Shown: in pieces, positions 9,156-17,615 of the stretch
Layout: every line of letters begins with the position of its first letter
Numbering within the stretch: the stretch's first letter is position 1
DNA from: Acidithiobacillus caldus ATCC 51756
GTDB lineage: Bacteria; Pseudomonadota; Gammaproteobacteria; Acidithiobacillales; Acidithiobacillaceae
Assembly: GCF_000175575.2 (NCBI RefSeq)
Contig: NZ_CP005986.1
Location: forward strand, 124,001 to 188,000
Direction of reading: 5' to 3'
DNA length: 64,000 nucleotides
Notes under the pieces: generated by a model
Databases searched by the model: none
What the model was told of the DNA's origin: nothing
Seen by the model: only the letters and a program-made list of their open reading frames with translations
Translations under genes and position numbers: made by a program

Positions 9156-10652
9156 ATGACAGACCGTTTTCTGCACGGCATCGAGATCGTCGAGATCAAC
9201 GAAGGCGCGCGCAGCGTGCGCACCGTCAAATCCTCCGTCATCGGGCTGGTCGGCACAGCGCCCGACGCCGCCGGCGCGCAGCGCGCCGAACTGACGGTCG
9301 GCAGCGGCAACGCGGCGCTGCGCGTCGTCGCCAAACAGGCTGGTGTCGTCGGCAACGCGCTGCGCCTTGAGTTGTGTGCAGCCGCCGAGCCCAACCAGCC
9401 GTTGGCCATCGCGGTCGATGGGCGTGCGCCCGGCCTGATCCTGATTTTGGTCACGCTGGCCAGCGATGCCGATGGCCAGCGCATCAGCACGGCAAGCGAT
9501 GTCGCCGCCGCGTTGAATGCGGACGATGACACCAAGGCCCTTATCGAGGCCGCCGCTTTGGGCGACGGAGCCGGCATCATGCAGTCGACGCTGGGCCCGA
9601 AAGCGCTGGATGGCGGCATGGACGAGCCGTTCCCGCTCAATGTCCCGGTGCTGATCACGAATCGTCGCCTGATCCCGCATCTGGGCCAGTCCGGCACGCT
9701 GCCGTGGGCCATCGCCGGCATCTACGACCAGTCCGCGCCCATGATCTACGTCGTGCGCGTTGCCGAAGGCAGCACGATGAGCGAGACGATCAGCCACGTC
9801 ATCGGCGGCCGCGACGCCGCCGGGCAGCTCACGGGCATCAATGCTTTGCTGACGACCCGCGCAGAGATCAAGCCGCGCATCCTGATCGCGCCGGGGTTTT
9901 CGCACAACAAGCCGGTGGCGGACGCACTGATATCGGTGGCGCACAAGCTGCGCGCCATCGCCGTCATCGACGGGCCCAATACCAGCGACGAAGCTGCCAT
10001 CGACTATCGAGCGCAGTTTGGCTCGGAGCGGGCCTATCTTGTCGATCCGTGGCTGATGGTGCGTCGCCCGGACGGCTCGCAAGCGCCCGAGCCGGCGTCG
10101 GCGCGCGTCGCCGGGCTGATCGCGCTGTCCGATGAGATCAACGGCTTTTGGGCGAGCCCCTCCAACCAGGTCATCCGCGGTGTGCTGCGCCCGGCGCGCT
10201 CGCTGTCGTGGGCGATCGACGACCCCAACACGCAGGCAAACTACCTCAACGAGTTTGGCGTGGCGACCTTCATCGTGCACGACGGAGTGCGTCTGTGGGG
10301 CAACCGCAGCTGCGCCACCGATCCGCGCTGGAGCTTTCTCTGTGTGCGCCGCACCGCCGACATGATCAACGAAAGCCTGCTGTACGCGCATCTGTGGGCG
10401 GTGGACCGCAACATCACCAAGACCTACGTCGACGAGGTCACCGAGGGCGTCAATGCATATCTGCGCCAGCTCAAGGCCAAGGGCGCGATTCTGGGCGGCA
10501 AATGCTGGGCCGACCCCGACCTCAACACACCCGAAGCCATTGCCGATGGGCGCGTGTACTTCGACTTCGACTTCACGCCGACATACCCGGCCGAGCACAT
10601 CACCTTCCGCTCGCGCATGGTCGGCGACTACCTCGAGGAAATCTTCAAGTAA
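9156..10652 (+). CDS. Phage tail sheath protein (P2 gpFI-like)
   Basis: This is the contractile tail sheath subunit. The 498-residue length and the N-terminus (FLHGIEIVEINEGARSVRTV, then SSVIGLVGTAPDA) are typical of the P2 FI family. Other family features are WAIAGIYDQSAPMIYVVRV in the middle and a C-terminus with RTADMINESLLYAHLWAVD and YFDFDFTPTYPAEHITFRS. The ATG at 9156 has a CTGGAGA ribosome-binding site. The tube gene follows 11 bases later, the same FI-FII order as in P2. This gene shows the particle has a contractile (myovirus or R-type) tail. Confidence 0.95.
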   Translation: MTDRFLHGIEIVEINEGARSVRTVKSSVIGLVGTAPDAAGAQRAELTVGSGNAALRVVAKQAGVVGNALRLELCAAAEPNQPLAIAVDGRAPGLILILVTLASDADGQRISTASDVAAALNADDDTKALIEAAALGDGAGIMQSTLGPKALDGGMDEPFPLNVPVLITNRRLIPHLGQSGTLPWAIAGIYDQSAPMIYVVRVAEGSTMSETISHVIGGRDAAGQLTGINALLTTRAEIKPRILIAPGFSHNKPVADALISVAHKLRAIAVIDGPNTSDEAAIDYRAQFGSERAYLVDPWLMVRRPDGSQAPEPASARVAGLIALSDEINGFWASPSNQVIRGVLRPARSLSWAIDDPNTQANYLNEFGVATFIVHDGVRLWGNRSCATDPRWSFLCVRRTADMINESLLYAHLWAVDRNITKTYVDEVTEGVNAYLRQLKAKGAILGGKCWADPDLNTPEAIADGRVYFDFDFTPTYPAEHITFRSRMVGDYLEEIFK

Positions 10653-10663
10653 GGAGCAAGGCC

Positions 10664-11176
10664 ATGCCCATTCAACTGCCCCGCGTGCTCAAGAATATGA
10701 ACCTCTTTGTCGATGGCCGCGGCTACGCCGGGCGCATCGACGAAATCCAGCTGCCCAAGCTCACGCTCAAGACCGAGGAGCACCGCGCTGGCGGCATGGA
10801 TGTGCCGGTCGAAATTGACCTCGGCATGGACAAGCTCGAAGCCGAGCTGACCATCTCGGACTACGATCCCGAGGTGTACAAGCTGTTTGGCCTGCTTGAC
10901 CTCAAGCCGGTGCAGATCACAATCCGCGGCGCGATCCAGGCGCAGGGCGAGGATGCCAAGCCGGTGGTCGTCAACCTGCGCGGTGGCTGGCGCGAGATCG
11001 ACGCTGGCACCTGGAAGCCCGGCGACAAGAGCACGCTAAAGGTCTCGGTGGCTGCGAGCTACTACAAGCTCACCATCGACGGCCAAGAAGTGGTGGAGGT
11101 GGACGCCATCAACCTGGTACGCAAGGTCGGCGGCGTCGATCAGATAAACGCCATCCGGGCTGCGATCGGGCTGTAA
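10664..11176 (+). CDS. Phage major tail tube protein (P2 gpFII-like)
   Basis: The 170-residue protein begins MPIQLPRVLKNMNLFVDGR and contains YDPEVYKLFGLLDLKPV and a C-terminal YYKLTIDGQEVVEVDAINLV. These are hallmarks of the FII tail tube family that forms the inner tube inside the contractile sheath. The ATG at 10664 follows AAGGAG. It sits between sheath and tail chaperone exactly as in P2. A longer open frame starting upstream at 10148 is ignored because it reads through the sheath gene out of frame. Confidence 0.95.
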   Translation: MPIQLPRVLKNMNLFVDGRGYAGRIDEIQLPKLTLKTEEHRAGGMDVPVEIDLGMDKLEAELTISDYDPEVYKLFGLLDLKPVQITIRGAIQAQGEDAKPVVVNLRGGWREIDAGTWKPGDKSTLKVSVAASYYKLTIDGQEVVEVDAINLVRKVGGVDQINAIRAAIGL

Positions 11177-11188
11177 CTGGGGGTCGCT

Positions 11189-11437
11189 ATGGGTCACGTC
11201 GAACGCATCAAACTCAACTTTCCCATCGAGCACGACGGTCTGCCGATCCAAGAGATCGCCCTGCGCCGCCCCACCGTCGGCGACCACCTGGCCGCGCAGA
11301 AGGCGGCTGGTACCGACGCCGAGCGCGAGATCCGGCTCATCGCCAACCTGGCCGAGTTGCCGACTGACGCCATCCTCAAGCTCGACATGAAGGACTACGC
11401 CCAGTTGCAGAAGGTGCTGGGCGGTTTTTTGCAGTGA
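11189..11437 (+). CDS. Tail assembly chaperone gpE
   Basis: This is an 82-residue P2 gpE-type protein. The middle holds the family pattern ALRRPTVGDHLAAQKAAGTD and IRLIANLAELP, and the end reads LQKVLGGFLQ. It acts during tail-length assembly together with a frameshifted longer form (E+E'). The last codons contain T TTT TTG at 11425-11431 just before the TGA, the same slippery sequence known for P2 gene E. The tape measure gene follows, as expected for this chaperone pair. Confidence 0.9.
   Translation: MGHVERIKLNFPIEHDGLPIQEIALRRPTVGDHLAAQKAAGTDAEREIRLIANLAELPTDAILKLDMKDYAQLQKVLGGFLQ
11425..11431 (+). promoter_or_regulatory. -1 programmed ribosomal frameshift site (T TTT TTG)
   Basis: In the gpE frame the codons are GGT TTT TTG CAG TGA. 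Slipping back one base on TTT TTG bypasses the stop at 11435-11437 and enters the overlapping -1 frame, which stays open to 11580. This matches the mechanism established for the P2 E/E' genes. Confidence 0.85.
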
Positions 11438-11580
11438 ATCCGGGTGAGCTCTCCGCCCTCGTGGTGGAGCTTGCCCTCTACACCCATTGGCCTCGATCCG
11501 AGTTGCTCGCCCTGGAGGTGAGTGAGTTGGTCGAGGCCTTGTCATTGGCGCGGCGCTTGTCGGCCACGCCGTCTTCCTGA
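11434..11580 (+). CDS. Tail assembly chaperone extension E' (GpE-like, frameshift product)
   Basis: This short frame (about 48 codons) lies -1 relative to gpE and ends at TGA 11578-11580. Its product contains HWPRSELLALEVSELVEAL, like the small GpE/E' family whose central element is a Trp-Pro-rich turn followed by an ELxALxVSEL helix. It is expected mainly as the C-terminal part of the E+E' fusion made by slippage at 11425-11431. A GTG at 11434 could also allow weak independent starts. The tape measure gene starts 9 bases later. Confidence 0.8.
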   Translation: MNPGELSALVVELALYTHWPRSELLALEVSELVEALSLARRLSATPSS

Positions 11581-11589
11581 GGTTTCCCA

Positions 11590-14500
11590 ATGGCCACCGC
11601 ACATCCTGTTCAGATCAGTATCGGTGCCACGCTGGCGGCATCCCTTGGTTCGGCGGTGCGCGGTGCCCAGGCGCAGCTGAACCAGCTGGGCTCCACGATG
11701 GCCGAGCTGGGTAACAAGCAGTCCGGCATCAAGCAGCTGGAGACCCTGCGCGCCCAGGCCAAGGATGCCGCACTGGCGATGCGTGCTGCCCAGCAGAAGG
11801 TTTCCGGGCTGGAAGCGAACATTGCCAACCAGGGCGGTGAGCCTTCGGCCAAGCAGGCCCGCGAGCTGGAGCGTGCCCGTGCCGCAGCGGCTCGGGCGGA
11901 GGCAGCCTACCGTCGCCAGCGGGCAGCGGTGGATGAACTGAGCACCTCTTTGCAGCGTGCGGGCGTCAACACCCGCGCCATGGGCAGCGAGTCTGCGCGG
12001 CTCGGCAGCCAGCTGGAAACGCTCCGATCCCGTACCGAAGCCCTGACCCGTGCCCAACAGGCACAGGCCCGCAACCTGGAGAGCCGCAGCGCCTACCGCG
12101 CCCAGATGATGGATGCGGTGGCCCTGGGCGGCGCCCTCTATGGTTTGGTGCAACCGGCGGTCCAGTTCGAGTCGGTGATGGCCGACGTCAAGAAGGTGGT
12201 GAACTTCGACACGCCGGATCAGTTCGGGCAGATGAGCAAGGATGTGCTCTTGCTGTCGACGCGCATTCCGATGGCCGCTGACGGCATTGGCGCCATCGTC
12301 GCGGCCGCCGGTCAGGCCGGCATCGCCCGCGAGGAGTTGCTGCGCTTTGCCGAGGACGCCGCCAAGATGGGGGTGGCATTTGACCTAACCGGTGAGCAGG
12401 CCGGAGCCGCGATGACCGGCCTGCGCTCGATCTTCGGATTGACCCAGGACGAGGTGGTGAAGTTGGGGGATGCCATCAACCACCTGTCCAACAACATGGA
12501 TGCCAAGGCATCCGATCTTCTGAACATCGCCAACCGGGCGGGATCGACGGCGAAGCTGTTCGGCCTGTCCGGGGCACAATTGAATGCCCTCGGGGCGACC
12601 TTCCTCGCCTTGAAGACGCCGCCCGAGGTGGCCGCCACCGGCATCAACGCCTTGCTGATGAAGCTGGCAACCGCCGACAAACAGAACGAGAAGTTCCAGC
12701 AAGGCCTGCAGGACATCGGGCTGTCGGCCGAGGTCATGAAGAAGATGATCCAGCGCGATGCCCAAGGCGCGCTGACCACCTTCCTGCAGCAGGTGAAGAA
12801 CGCGCCCGATCTGATGGGCACCCTGTCTGATCTCTTCGGCATGGAGTACGCCGACGACATCGCCAAGCTGGTGGGCTCGATGGAGACCTACGAGAAGGCG
12901 GTGGGCCTGGTAGCCGACCAGACAGCCTATGCAGGCTCGATGCAGAAGGAGTACGAAGCACGCTCGGCCACCACCGCCAACAATCTGCAGCTCCTCAAAA
13001 ACCAGATGAGCCGGCTCGGCATCACGGTGGGCAATGCGCTGCTGCCGGCCTTGAACAACTTGGTGGGCGCGCTGATGGCGCCCATCGACAGCCTGGCCAA
13101 TCTGGCCGAACGGTTTCCTATCGTCACCCAGGTGGTGGTGGGGACTGTCGGTGCCGTGCTGGGGCTGAAGGTGGCGACGATTGCGCTGGGTTACGCCTGG
13201 ACCTTTGTGAAGGGGCCGATCTTGGGGGCGCGGGTAGCGTTTCAGTCGGCACGCGCTGGTCTTGCGTTACTGCAAGTTCAAGCGGCGGCCACCGGAGCTA
13301 GTGCCGGAATTTTGTCCATCGCCTGGAGCCGCATCCAGACAGGTGCCCTTGGGCTGATCGCGCCGATCAAGTCGGCGGCACTGGCTTTCTGGTCGATGTT
13401 GCCGGCGATTGGTGCGACCACGGTGGCGCTCTTGGCCAACCCGATCACCTGGATCGTTGCCGGCATTGGGGTGGCGGTTGCCGGACTGGCCTTGGTGATC
13501 CGCAAATACTGGGACCCGATTGCCGCTTACGTCGGCGGTGTGTTCGAGGGCATTCGTTCGGCCATGCAGCCGGCCATCACCAGCTTGACCACGGCCCTGG
13601 CCCCGCTGGCACCGATTGGCCAAGTGGTGGCGTCGGTCTTCGGGGTTGTCGCCGATGCAGTCAGCGGCCTGGTCGGCTGGGTGAGCGAGTTGCTCGCGCC
13701 GGTGACGCTCTCCAAGGATGAATTCGACAGCCTCTCGGCATCGGGCCAGTCCCTCGGGACGGTGATCGGCAGCGTATTGAGCGCGGCGTTTACGGTGCTG
13801 ACATTCCCGATTCGGGCAGTCGGTACGTTGGTGGGCTGGGTGATGGAGGGCTTTCGGTGGCTGGTGTCGTTCTCGCCGCTGGCTGCGCTGCAAGCCGCCT
13901 GGCAACCGCTCTCGGGCTTCTTCGGTAGCCTGTGGGCCGGCGTGGTCAGCGGGGCACAGTCGGCCTGGCAGCAACTGACCGCTGTGCTGAGTTCGCCCAA
14001 CCCGCTGCAGGCATTGCAGTCGGTGATGGGGTCGATGCTGAGTGCGCTCGGCAGCCTGCCCGGCCAGTTCATGAGTCTCGGCAGCGCGATGCTGCAAGGC
14101 CTCGCCCAAGGCGTGCGCAATGCCGCAGAGCAGGCCGTCGCAGCCGTGGGTGAAGTAGCCGCAGGGGTGCGTGACCGCTTCAAGGCGATGCTGGGCATCC
14201 ACAGCCCGTCGCGGGTGTTCGCCACGCTGGGCAGCGCGCTGTCGCTCGGCCTGGCGCAAGGGGTGGCGGCAGCGGGGCCGGCGGTAGTGAATGAAGTCGG
14301 GCAACTCGCGCAGTCACTGCAGGCGGTGCCGTTGGTACTGGCCACACCCGAGGTGTCGTCACCCGGGCTGCGCCTGCCCTCACCGGATCGGCCTTCTATG
14401 GGCTTGGCCGTGCCGTCGGACTGGGGCGTGTCGATCCGTCGTGATGGGGTCAATCGGGGTGACGAGCCTGTTCTCCCTCGTTCAATGCGTGCGGTGCCGT

Positions 14501-14670
14501 CTGGTCAGATCTCCACGCCCGGTGCGCCCTCGATCCACTTCGCCCCGCAGATCACCATCCACGCGCCCCCGGGCAGCGACCCACAGGCCCTGGCCGATCT
14601 GCTCGACAGTCGGCTGCGCAGCCTGATCCGCGAAGTCTTGCGTGGCTCCAGCGCGGCACTGCACGACTGA
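11590..14670 (+). CDS. Phage tail tape measure protein (P2 gpT-like)
   Basis: This 1026-residue protein sets tail length and is ejected ahead of DNA. The N-terminal 180 residues are coiled coil (LRAQAKDAALAMRAAQQKVS and similar). Next comes the conserved tape-measure domain (GIAREELLRFAEDAAKMGVA; TPPEVAATGINALLMKLATA; GTLSDLFGMEYADDIAKLVG). The middle has hydrophobic segments (around residues 510-545 and 595-640) and the C-terminus carries the ARDRFKAMLGIHSPSRVFA-type motif common in these proteins. It is preceded by E/E' and followed by U, as in P2. Confidence 0.93.
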   Translation: MATAHPVQISIGATLAASLGSAVRGAQAQLNQLGSTMAELGNKQSGIKQLETLRAQAKDAALAMRAAQQKVSGLEANIANQGGEPSAKQARELERARAAAARAEAAYRRQRAAVDELSTSLQRAGVNTRAMGSESARLGSQLETLRSRTEALTRAQQAQARNLESRSAYRAQMMDAVALGGALYGLVQPAVQFESVMADVKKVVNFDTPDQFGQMSKDVLLLSTRIPMAADGIGAIVAAAGQAGIAREELLRFAEDAAKMGVAFDLTGEQAGAAMTGLRSIFGLTQDEVVKLGDAINHLSNNMDAKASDLLNIANRAGSTAKLFGLSGAQLNALGATFLALKTPPEVAATGINALLMKLATADKQNEKFQQGLQDIGLSAEVMKKMIQRDAQGALTTFLQQVKNAPDLMGTLSDLFGMEYADDIAKLVGSMETYEKAVGLVADQTAYAGSMQKEYEARSATTANNLQLLKNQMSRLGITVGNALLPALNNLVGALMAPIDSLANLAERFPIVTQVVVGTVGAVLGLKVATIALGYAWTFVKGPILGARVAFQSARAGLALLQVQAAATGASAGILSIAWSRIQTGALGLIAPIKSAALAFWSMLPAIGATTVALLANPITWIVAGIGVAVAGLALVIRKYWDPIAAYVGGVFEGIRSAMQPAITSLTTALAPLAPIGQVVASVFGVVADAVSGLVGWVSELLAPVTLSKDEFDSLSASGQSLGTVIGSVLSAAFTVLTFPIRAVGTLVGWVMEGFRWLVSFSPLAALQAAWQPLSGFFGSLWAGVVSGAQSAWQQLTAVLSSPNPLQALQSVMGSMLSALGSLPGQFMSLGSAMLQGLAQGVRNAAEQAVAAVGEVAAGVRDRFKAMLGIHSPSRVFATLGSALSLGLAQGVAAAGPAVVNEVGQLAQSLQAVPLVLATPEVSSPGLRLPSPDRPSMGLAVPSDWGVSIRRDGVNRGDEPVLPRSMRAVPSGQISTPGAPSIHFAPQITIHAPPGSDPQALADLLDSRLRSLIREVLRGSSAALHD

Positions 14671-14700
14671 TCCTTCTATTCCTTGTTGCGGAGGTTCGCT

Positions 14701-15570
14701 ATGGCCGAACGCGTGATGTTGGCCCTGGGGCCGTTTCGTTTCGAGATGGGGCACGCCACCTACCAGAGCCTGGCCATGAGCCAGTCCTGGCGCTGGCCGG
14801 AACAGGCCCGTATCGGGCGAGAACCTGCGCTGCAGTTCACTGGCCGTGAGCCAGCGGAGATTCGGCTGCAGGGTGTGCTGTTTCCGGGGTTCGATGCCGG
14901 TTTGGCACAAGTCGAGGAAATGCGCGAACTGGCTGATCGGGGCGAGCCGCTGCAACTGGTCGACGGCCTGGGGCGGGTGTGGGGCGCGTGGGTGATCGTC
15001 GAAGTGGGCGACACCCGCAGCGTGCTGATGGACGATGGCCAGCCGCGCCGAATTGCGTTCGAACTCAAGCTCAAGTCGTACGGCGAAGACAACATCGTCA
15101 CCGATATCAGCGGCGGCTGGAGCCCGTTTGCCGTGCTGCTGCCGATCATCGATGAGGTGGCGACCGACCCGCTGGGCGCGCTCAATACCGTGGTCGGCGA
15201 TGTGGTGCAACGAATTGCGGGGTCGATGGGCGGCAGCGTCATACAGCGCGCATCCGTGCTGCAGGACGCCGTGCGCGACGTGATGCAGCCGTTGCGCACC
15301 GCGCTCAACGGCGCAGTCAGCCGACTGCGCGAGGCAGGCGTGACGCTGCCGGCCATCGATGCGCTGCTCACGAGCGTGGCGCGCGCCAGCGCCGCGCCGC
15401 TGTCGTCGTATGACGTGATGGCCGCGCAGATCGCGGCGCTGCGCGACGACATCGAGCGCGCCCGCCGCGAAGCCGAGCGCCACCCGCAGGCCGCCGAACT
15501 CCAAGAGGTGCTGGGCAGCGCCGAGCGCGCCTTGCAAGGTCTGGTGCCCGCCGAGCAGGAGACTGCCTGA
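14701..15570 (+). CDS. Phage tail protein U (P2 gpU-like) with C-terminal extension
   Basis: gpU caps or terminates the tail. The ATG at 14701 with GCGGAGG upstream is chosen over a TTG at 14683. Residues 1-140 match gpU (MLALGPFRFEMGHATYQSL; WRWPEQARIGREPALQFTG; IRLQGVLFPGFDAGL; GWVIVEVGDTRS-type ending). P2 gpU is about 159 residues, while this one is 289. The additional part is helical and Arg/Ala-rich, similar to extended U proteins of other proteobacterial prophages. The stop overlaps the ATG of gene X by one base. Confidence 0.9.
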   Translation: MAERVMLALGPFRFEMGHATYQSLAMSQSWRWPEQARIGREPALQFTGREPAEIRLQGVLFPGFDAGLAQVEEMRELADRGEPLQLVDGLGRVWGAWVIVEVGDTRSVLMDDGQPRRIAFELKLKSYGEDNIVTDISGGWSPFAVLLPIIDEVATDPLGALNTVVGDVVQRIAGSMGGSVIQRASVLQDAVRDVMQPLRTALNGAVSRLREAGVTLPAIDALLTSVARASAAPLSSYDVMAAQIAALRDDIERARREAERHPQAAELQEVLGSAERALQGLVPAEQETA

Positions 15571-15800
15571 TGCTGACGCAAGACGACATCGTGGTCATGG
15601 CCCGCGAAGGGGACATGATCGACTACCTTGTGTGGCGGCACTACGGGCGACTGGACGTGCTGCCGCTGGTGCTGCAGCACAACCGGGCGCTGGCGCGCCT
15701 GAGTGCGCGCGACATGCTGCGCTTGCCGCAAGGCACGCCCGTGCGCATGCCCGTGCTGGCCGATGCGCCGCAGCTGCCTGTCGTGCGCCTGTGGTCGTAA
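15570..15800 (+). CDS. Phage tail protein X (gpX, LysM-like)
   Basis: The 76-residue protein has the gpX pattern: an N-terminal AREGDMIDYLVWRHYGR, a central VLQHNRALARLS, and a C-terminal LPQGTPVRMP. It corresponds to a LysM-like fold proposed to bind peptidoglycan or contact the baseplate hub. The start (TGATG) overlaps the U stop and gene D follows after 3 bases. The U-X-D order is common in P2-like elements outside the enterobacteria. Confidence 0.9.
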   Translation: MLTQDDIVVMAREGDMIDYLVWRHYGRLDVLPLVLQHNRALARLSARDMLRLPQGTPVRMPVLADAPQLPVVRLWS

Positions 15801-15803
15801 GCC

Positions 15804-16871
15804 ATGCAGCCGCGCTTTCGAATCATCGCCGACCGGAACGACGTCACGCGCGCCGTCGCCGATCGGCTCATCGAGCTCATCATCACCGACGAGGCGGGGC
15901 TGGCGTCCGACGTGGTGCGCTTGACGCTCGATGACCGCCGTCGCGCCGACGGCGCAATCGCGCAGCTGCCGCGCATTGGCACGCAGCTCGAGGTTGCCTT
16001 GTCATACGCCGGCGGCGCGTGGGTACCGATGGGTCGCTACATCATCGATGAGGTCGAAATCAGCGCGCCGCCGGCCACGCTGACGGTCTCGGGCAAGGCC
16101 GCCGACATGGTCGGGCCATTTCGCAGCCCCAAGACGCGATCGTGGCACGACACGACGCTGGCACGCATCGTCGAAGCCATCGCCGCCGAGCACGGCTACA
16201 CGCCCAAGATCGACCCCGAACTGGGCGCAATCGCCATCCCGCACGTCGACCAGACCGAGGAGTCTGACATGGCGCTGCTCACCCGGCTGGCGTCCAAGCA
16301 CGATGCCGTATCCAAGCCGGTGGCCGGCCACCTGGTGCTGGCCAAGCGCGGGGCGGCCAAGAGCGTCACCGGCCAAGCGCTGCCGACGATCACGCTGCGG
16401 CCGGATCAGATCAGCGAGTGGCGCTATCAGTACAGCGCCCGCCGGATAGCGGGCAAAGGCGGCCCCGGTCTCGCCGACAACAGTGACGAGAGCCACGGCG
16501 GAGTCAAGGCCTACTGGTGGGACTACCAAAAGGGCGAGCGGCGCGAAGTCGTCGTCGGAAACCCGCCTTATGAGGAACTGCGCTACGTGCACGCCACCGA
16601 AGCCGAGGCCCGAGCCGCTGCCGCCACCCGCAAAAACCGCGGCGAGCGCTCGCGGGCCGAGCTGAGCTTTCGGATGCCCGGAGACCCGCGCCTGGCCGCC
16701 GAGGCGCGGCTATCCATTGCACTGCGACCGGTCATCCCGACTCGGTGGCGCATCACGCGCGTCGAGCACCGCTTGAGCGCGCAGGGGTACAGCACCAGCG
16801 TCGAGTGCGAACGCGACGTCACCGATCCGATATCGATCACGCAAAGCGAGGTGAACGATGACACCCCATGA
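15804..16871 (+). CDS. Phage late control gene D protein (tail hub, gpD-like)
   Basis: A 355-residue baseplate hub protein, related to gp27-type hubs. It shows the family's beta-rich N-terminal half (DVVRLTLDDRR; GTQLEVALSYAGGAWVPMG; KAADMVGPFRSPKTRSWHD) and the conserved middle LTRLASKHDAVSKPVAGHLV. The C-terminus has FRMPGDPRLAAEARLSI and RWRITRVEHRLSAQGYST. It overlaps the following small gene by 14 bases. It closes the P2-type FI-to-D tail operon before the lysis genes. Confidence 0.92.
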   Translation: MQPRFRIIADRNDVTRAVADRLIELIITDEAGLASDVVRLTLDDRRRADGAIAQLPRIGTQLEVALSYAGGAWVPMGRYIIDEVEISAPPATLTVSGKAADMVGPFRSPKTRSWHDTTLARIVEAIAAEHGYTPKIDPELGAIAIPHVDQTEESDMALLTRLASKHDAVSKPVAGHLVLAKRGAAKSVTGQALPTITLRPDQISEWRYQYSARRIAGKGGPGLADNSDESHGGVKAYWWDYQKGERREVVVGNPPYEELRYVHATEAEARAAAATRKNRGERSRAELSFRMPGDPRLAAEARLSIALRPVIPTRWRITRVEHRLSAQGYSTSVECERDVTDPISITQSEVNDDTP

Positions 16872-17142
16872 CACCCAGCCGATCACGATCACAGCCAACG
16901 AGCTCAAGGCGATGCTGGAGCAGGCTGCCGAGCGCGGCGCTGAGCAATGCCTGGCCCGCCTCGGCCTTGAAAACGGCCACGCCGCGCGCGACATCCGCGA
17001 GCTGCGCGACCTGCTGGCCGCTTGGCGCGAGGCGCGCCGCGCCGCCTGGCAGACCATCGTCAAAGTCACCACGACTGGCATCCTGGCTGCGCTGCTGGTC
17101 GGCATTGCAGTCAAGCTCAAACTGACAGGAGGCGGCTCATGA
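16858..17142 (+). CDS. DUF6127-like small membrane protein
   Basis: The 94-residue product has a helical N-terminal domain (ITANELKAMLEQAAERGAEQ; DIRELRDLLAAWREARRAAW) and one C-terminal hydrophobic helix (VTTTGILAALLVGIAVKLKL). This arrangement fits the DUF6127 proteins found beside holin genes in P2- and Mu-like prophages. It overlaps gene D and the next gene (ATGA-type), so it is probably translated with the lysis cassette. A role as holin partner is plausible but unproven. Confidence 0.7.
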   Translation: MTPHDTQPITITANELKAMLEQAAERGAEQCLARLGLENGHAARDIRELRDLLAAWREARRAAWQTIVKVTTTGILAALLVGIAVKLKLTGGGS

Positions 17143-17615
17143 TCGAAACCCTGTTGGGCGGATTGCTGGGCGGCGCTTTCCGGCTCGCGCCCGAAATCCT
17201 CAAGTGGCTCGACCGCAAGGGCGAGCGCAGCCATGAACTGGCGATGCAGGACAAGGCGCTGGAGTTCGAGAAGCTGCGCGGCGCGCAGCGGATGGCCGAG
17301 ATCGGTGCCGGGGCCGATGCAGCGTGGAACGTCGGCGCCATTGAGACGCTGCGCGAGGCGGTCGCTGCGCAAGGGCAACGATCCGGCGTGCGCTGGGCCG
17401 ATGCCTTGTCGGCCAGCGTGCGGCCGGTGATCACCTACTGGTTCATGGCGTTGTACTGCTCGGCCAAGACGGCGGCGTTCGCGGCCGCAGTGACTGCCGG
17501 TGCGGGCTGGGGCGCGGCCATCCTGCACGCCTGGACAGACGCCGATCAGGCGCTGTGGGCCGGGGTGCTGAACTTCTGGTTCCTTGGGCGGGTATTCGAA
17601 CGGGTGTGGCCGTGA
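17139..17615 (+). CDS. Holin, three-TM (GTA-type holin) family
   Basis: The 158-residue protein starts METLLGG-like (MIETLLGGLLGGAFRLAPEI), followed by the conserved amphipathic ELAMQDKALEFEKL region and the signature PVITYWFMALYCSAKTAAF. A final hydrophobic segment (LWAGVLNFWFLGRVFE) follows. This is the pattern of holins of the 3TM gene-transfer-release family, which form membrane lesions that let endolysin reach the wall. The ATG at 17139 overlaps the previous stop and the stop overlaps the endolysin GTG, giving a compact lysis cassette. Confidence 0.8.
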   Translation: MIETLLGGLLGGAFRLAPEILKWLDRKGERSHELAMQDKALEFEKLRGAQRMAEIGAGADAAWNVGAIETLREAVAAQGQRSGVRWADALSASVRPVITYWFMALYCSAKTAAFAAAVTAGAGWGAAILHAWTDADQALWAGVLNFWFLGRVFERVWP

